NCBI RefSeq assembly: GCF_000515415.1
Contig: NZ_KI911783.1
Location: 3,896,392 to 3,960,391 of the forward strand
Direction of reading: 5' to 3'
Source of the DNA: Bradyrhizobium sp. WSM1417
Lineage (GTDB): Bacteria > Pseudomonadota > Alphaproteobacteria > Rhizobiales > Xanthobacteraceae
Length of the DNA stretch: 64,000 bases
A program made the translations under genes and the position numbers. Shown piece after piece: positions 63,339 through 64,000 of the stretch (position 1 is the stretch's first letter; each line of letters starts with the position of its first letter). The notes beneath the pieces are model-generated. The model was not told the origin of the DNA. It worked only from the letters and a program-made list of their open reading frames with translations, and did not search any database.

Positions 63339-63364
63339 GAGCTTGTCGTGATGACTGCGCTGGG

Positions 63365-64000
63365 TTACTTGCCGCCGAGCTTGCTGGCTTCCTCGAAAGT
63401 CGGGCAGCTCCGTTGCTCCAGCGGCACGTCGAACGGCTGGTAATTGTCCTTGGTGATGACGGTTGGCTTCAGCACGATCTCGGCGATGACGGGCTGGTTG
63501 CGCAAGGAGCGGATCGCCATCATGGTGCCAAGGCAGCCCTGGAAAAATCCGTTGTAGTCGCCGCTCGCGAGCAGCTTGCCGGACTTGATCGCGTCGATCG
63601 CTTCCTTGGTGCCGTTGATGCCGATCACCTGCGCCTTGCGGTTGGCGCCGTCGAGCGCCTCGATCGCGCCGACGGCCATGGCGTCGTTGGCCGCGAGCAC
63701 GCCGTCGATCTGCGCGTTCGACTGCATCAGATTCTCCATCACCTGGAGCGCCTGGAGCCGCTGGTAATTGCCGGGCTGCGAGGCCAGCAGTTTCGCACCG
63801 GCATTTTCCTTCAGCGCGTCGTTGAAGCCGCGGACGCGGTCGACATTGGTCAGCGAGCCCTTGACCCCCTCGATGATGACGATGTTGCCCTTGCCGCCCA
63901 ACGTCTTGAGCAGGAAGCGCGCGGTCTCGAGCCCGAGGCTGTAATCGTCCGCGCCGACGAAGGACAGGAACTTGCCGCCGGCCGAGCGGTCGGTGATGTT
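63365..64000 (-). CDS. Sugar-type ABC transporter periplasmic binding protein (type 1), truncated at window edge
   Basis: The C-terminal 211 residues of a periplasmic-binding-protein-1/LacI-fold protein (RbsB/YtfQ-like); the N-terminus lies past position 64000. It shows GADDYSLGLETARFLL, the SLTNVDRVRGF motif, the VLAANDAMAVGAIEAL motif of ribose/galactose-type binding proteins, the VIGINGTKEAID ligand-contact region and a SGDYNGFFQGCLG segment. The ligand is probably a sugar or polyol. The permease and ATPase genes, if present, are outside the window. Confidence 0.88.
   Translation of the reverse strand, partial: NITDRSAGGKFLSFVGADDYSLGLETARFLLKTLGGKGNIVIIEGVKGSLTNVDRVRGFNDALKENAGAKLLASQPGNYQRLQALQVMENLMQSNAQIDGVLAANDAMAVGAIEALDGANRKAQVIGINGTKEAIDAIKSGKLLASGDYNGFFQGCLGTMMAIRSLRNQPVIAEIVLKPTVITKDNYQPFDVPLEQRSCPTFEEASKLGGK

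Noticed and set aside
1..64000. Search for CRISPR arrays, tRNA or rRNA genes, insertion sequences and prophage genes
   Set aside because: I saw no regularly spaced direct repeats, no cloverleaf-like or rRNA-like sequence, and no transposase, integrase or phage proteins.

Overview
The window reads as high-G+C alphaproteobacterial chromosome, most likely Bradyrhizobium or a close relative in the Nitrobacteraceae. Supporting signs are strong GC bias at third codon positions, tightly packed operons with 4-bp ATGA/GTGA overlaps, the aerobic (cob) cobalamin gene set with CobE, CobG and CobF, sigma-54-type promoters, many dipeptide/oligopeptide-type ABC importers, and intergenic palindromes of the kind scattered through Bradyrhizobium genomes. 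I ran no database search; names rest on recognised protein motifs and context.

Region 1 (1-12.3 kb) is a two-partner secretion locus. A giant filamentous-haemagglutinin-like exoprotein, cut off by the left edge, is followed with overlap by its outer-membrane transporter (POTRA plus beta-barrel). A palindromic intergenic repeat follows.

Region 2 (12.4-39.4 kb) is a nearly complete aerobic vitamin B12 island. Transcription units are cobP-cobS-bluB (-), cobD-cobC (+), cobO-cobQ (-), a DUF1636 protein-cobW-cobN-cobG-cobH-cobI-cobJ (+), cobK (-), cobL-cobE-cobM-cobB-cobA (+), a CbiM-like transporter-cobF-cobT (+), a histidine phosphatase (-), and a TonB-dependent receptor plus PepSY membrane protein (+). 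Three cobalamin riboswitches, all on the + strand, precede the DUF1636/cobW/cobN unit, the CbiM-like unit and the TonB-receptor unit. Cobalt supply, early corrin synthesis and outer-membrane uptake thus look to be under direct B12 feedback. The CobS/CobT ATPase subunits of the cobaltochelatase are not in the window.

Region 3 (39.4-51.9 kb) is a catabolic cluster for hydantoin-like or other cyclic-amide compounds: ATP-dependent hydantoinase subunits HyuA/HyuB, a class III aminotransferase, N-carbamoyl-D-amino-acid hydrolase, a flavin-reductase-like protein, a hydantoin/Asp-Glu racemase (opposite strand), a D-hydantoinase/dihydropyrimidinase, an NAD-dependent epimerase, an SDR dehydrogenase and a flavin-dependent oxidoreductase. 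No transcription regulator is encoded here.

Region 4 (51.9-62.8 kb) holds two complete peptide/nickel-type ABC importers in tandem. The first has a Sec-type binding protein and a fused double ATPase; the second has a Tat-type binding protein and separate ATPases. Each is preceded by a sequence closely matching the sigma-54 -24/-12 promoter consensus, which suggests nitrogen-responsive control of uptake for the adjacent catabolic cluster. The right edge (62.8-64 kb) holds an intergenic repeat-like stretch, a YciI-family protein and the C-terminal part of a sugar-type periplasmic binding protein on the minus strand.
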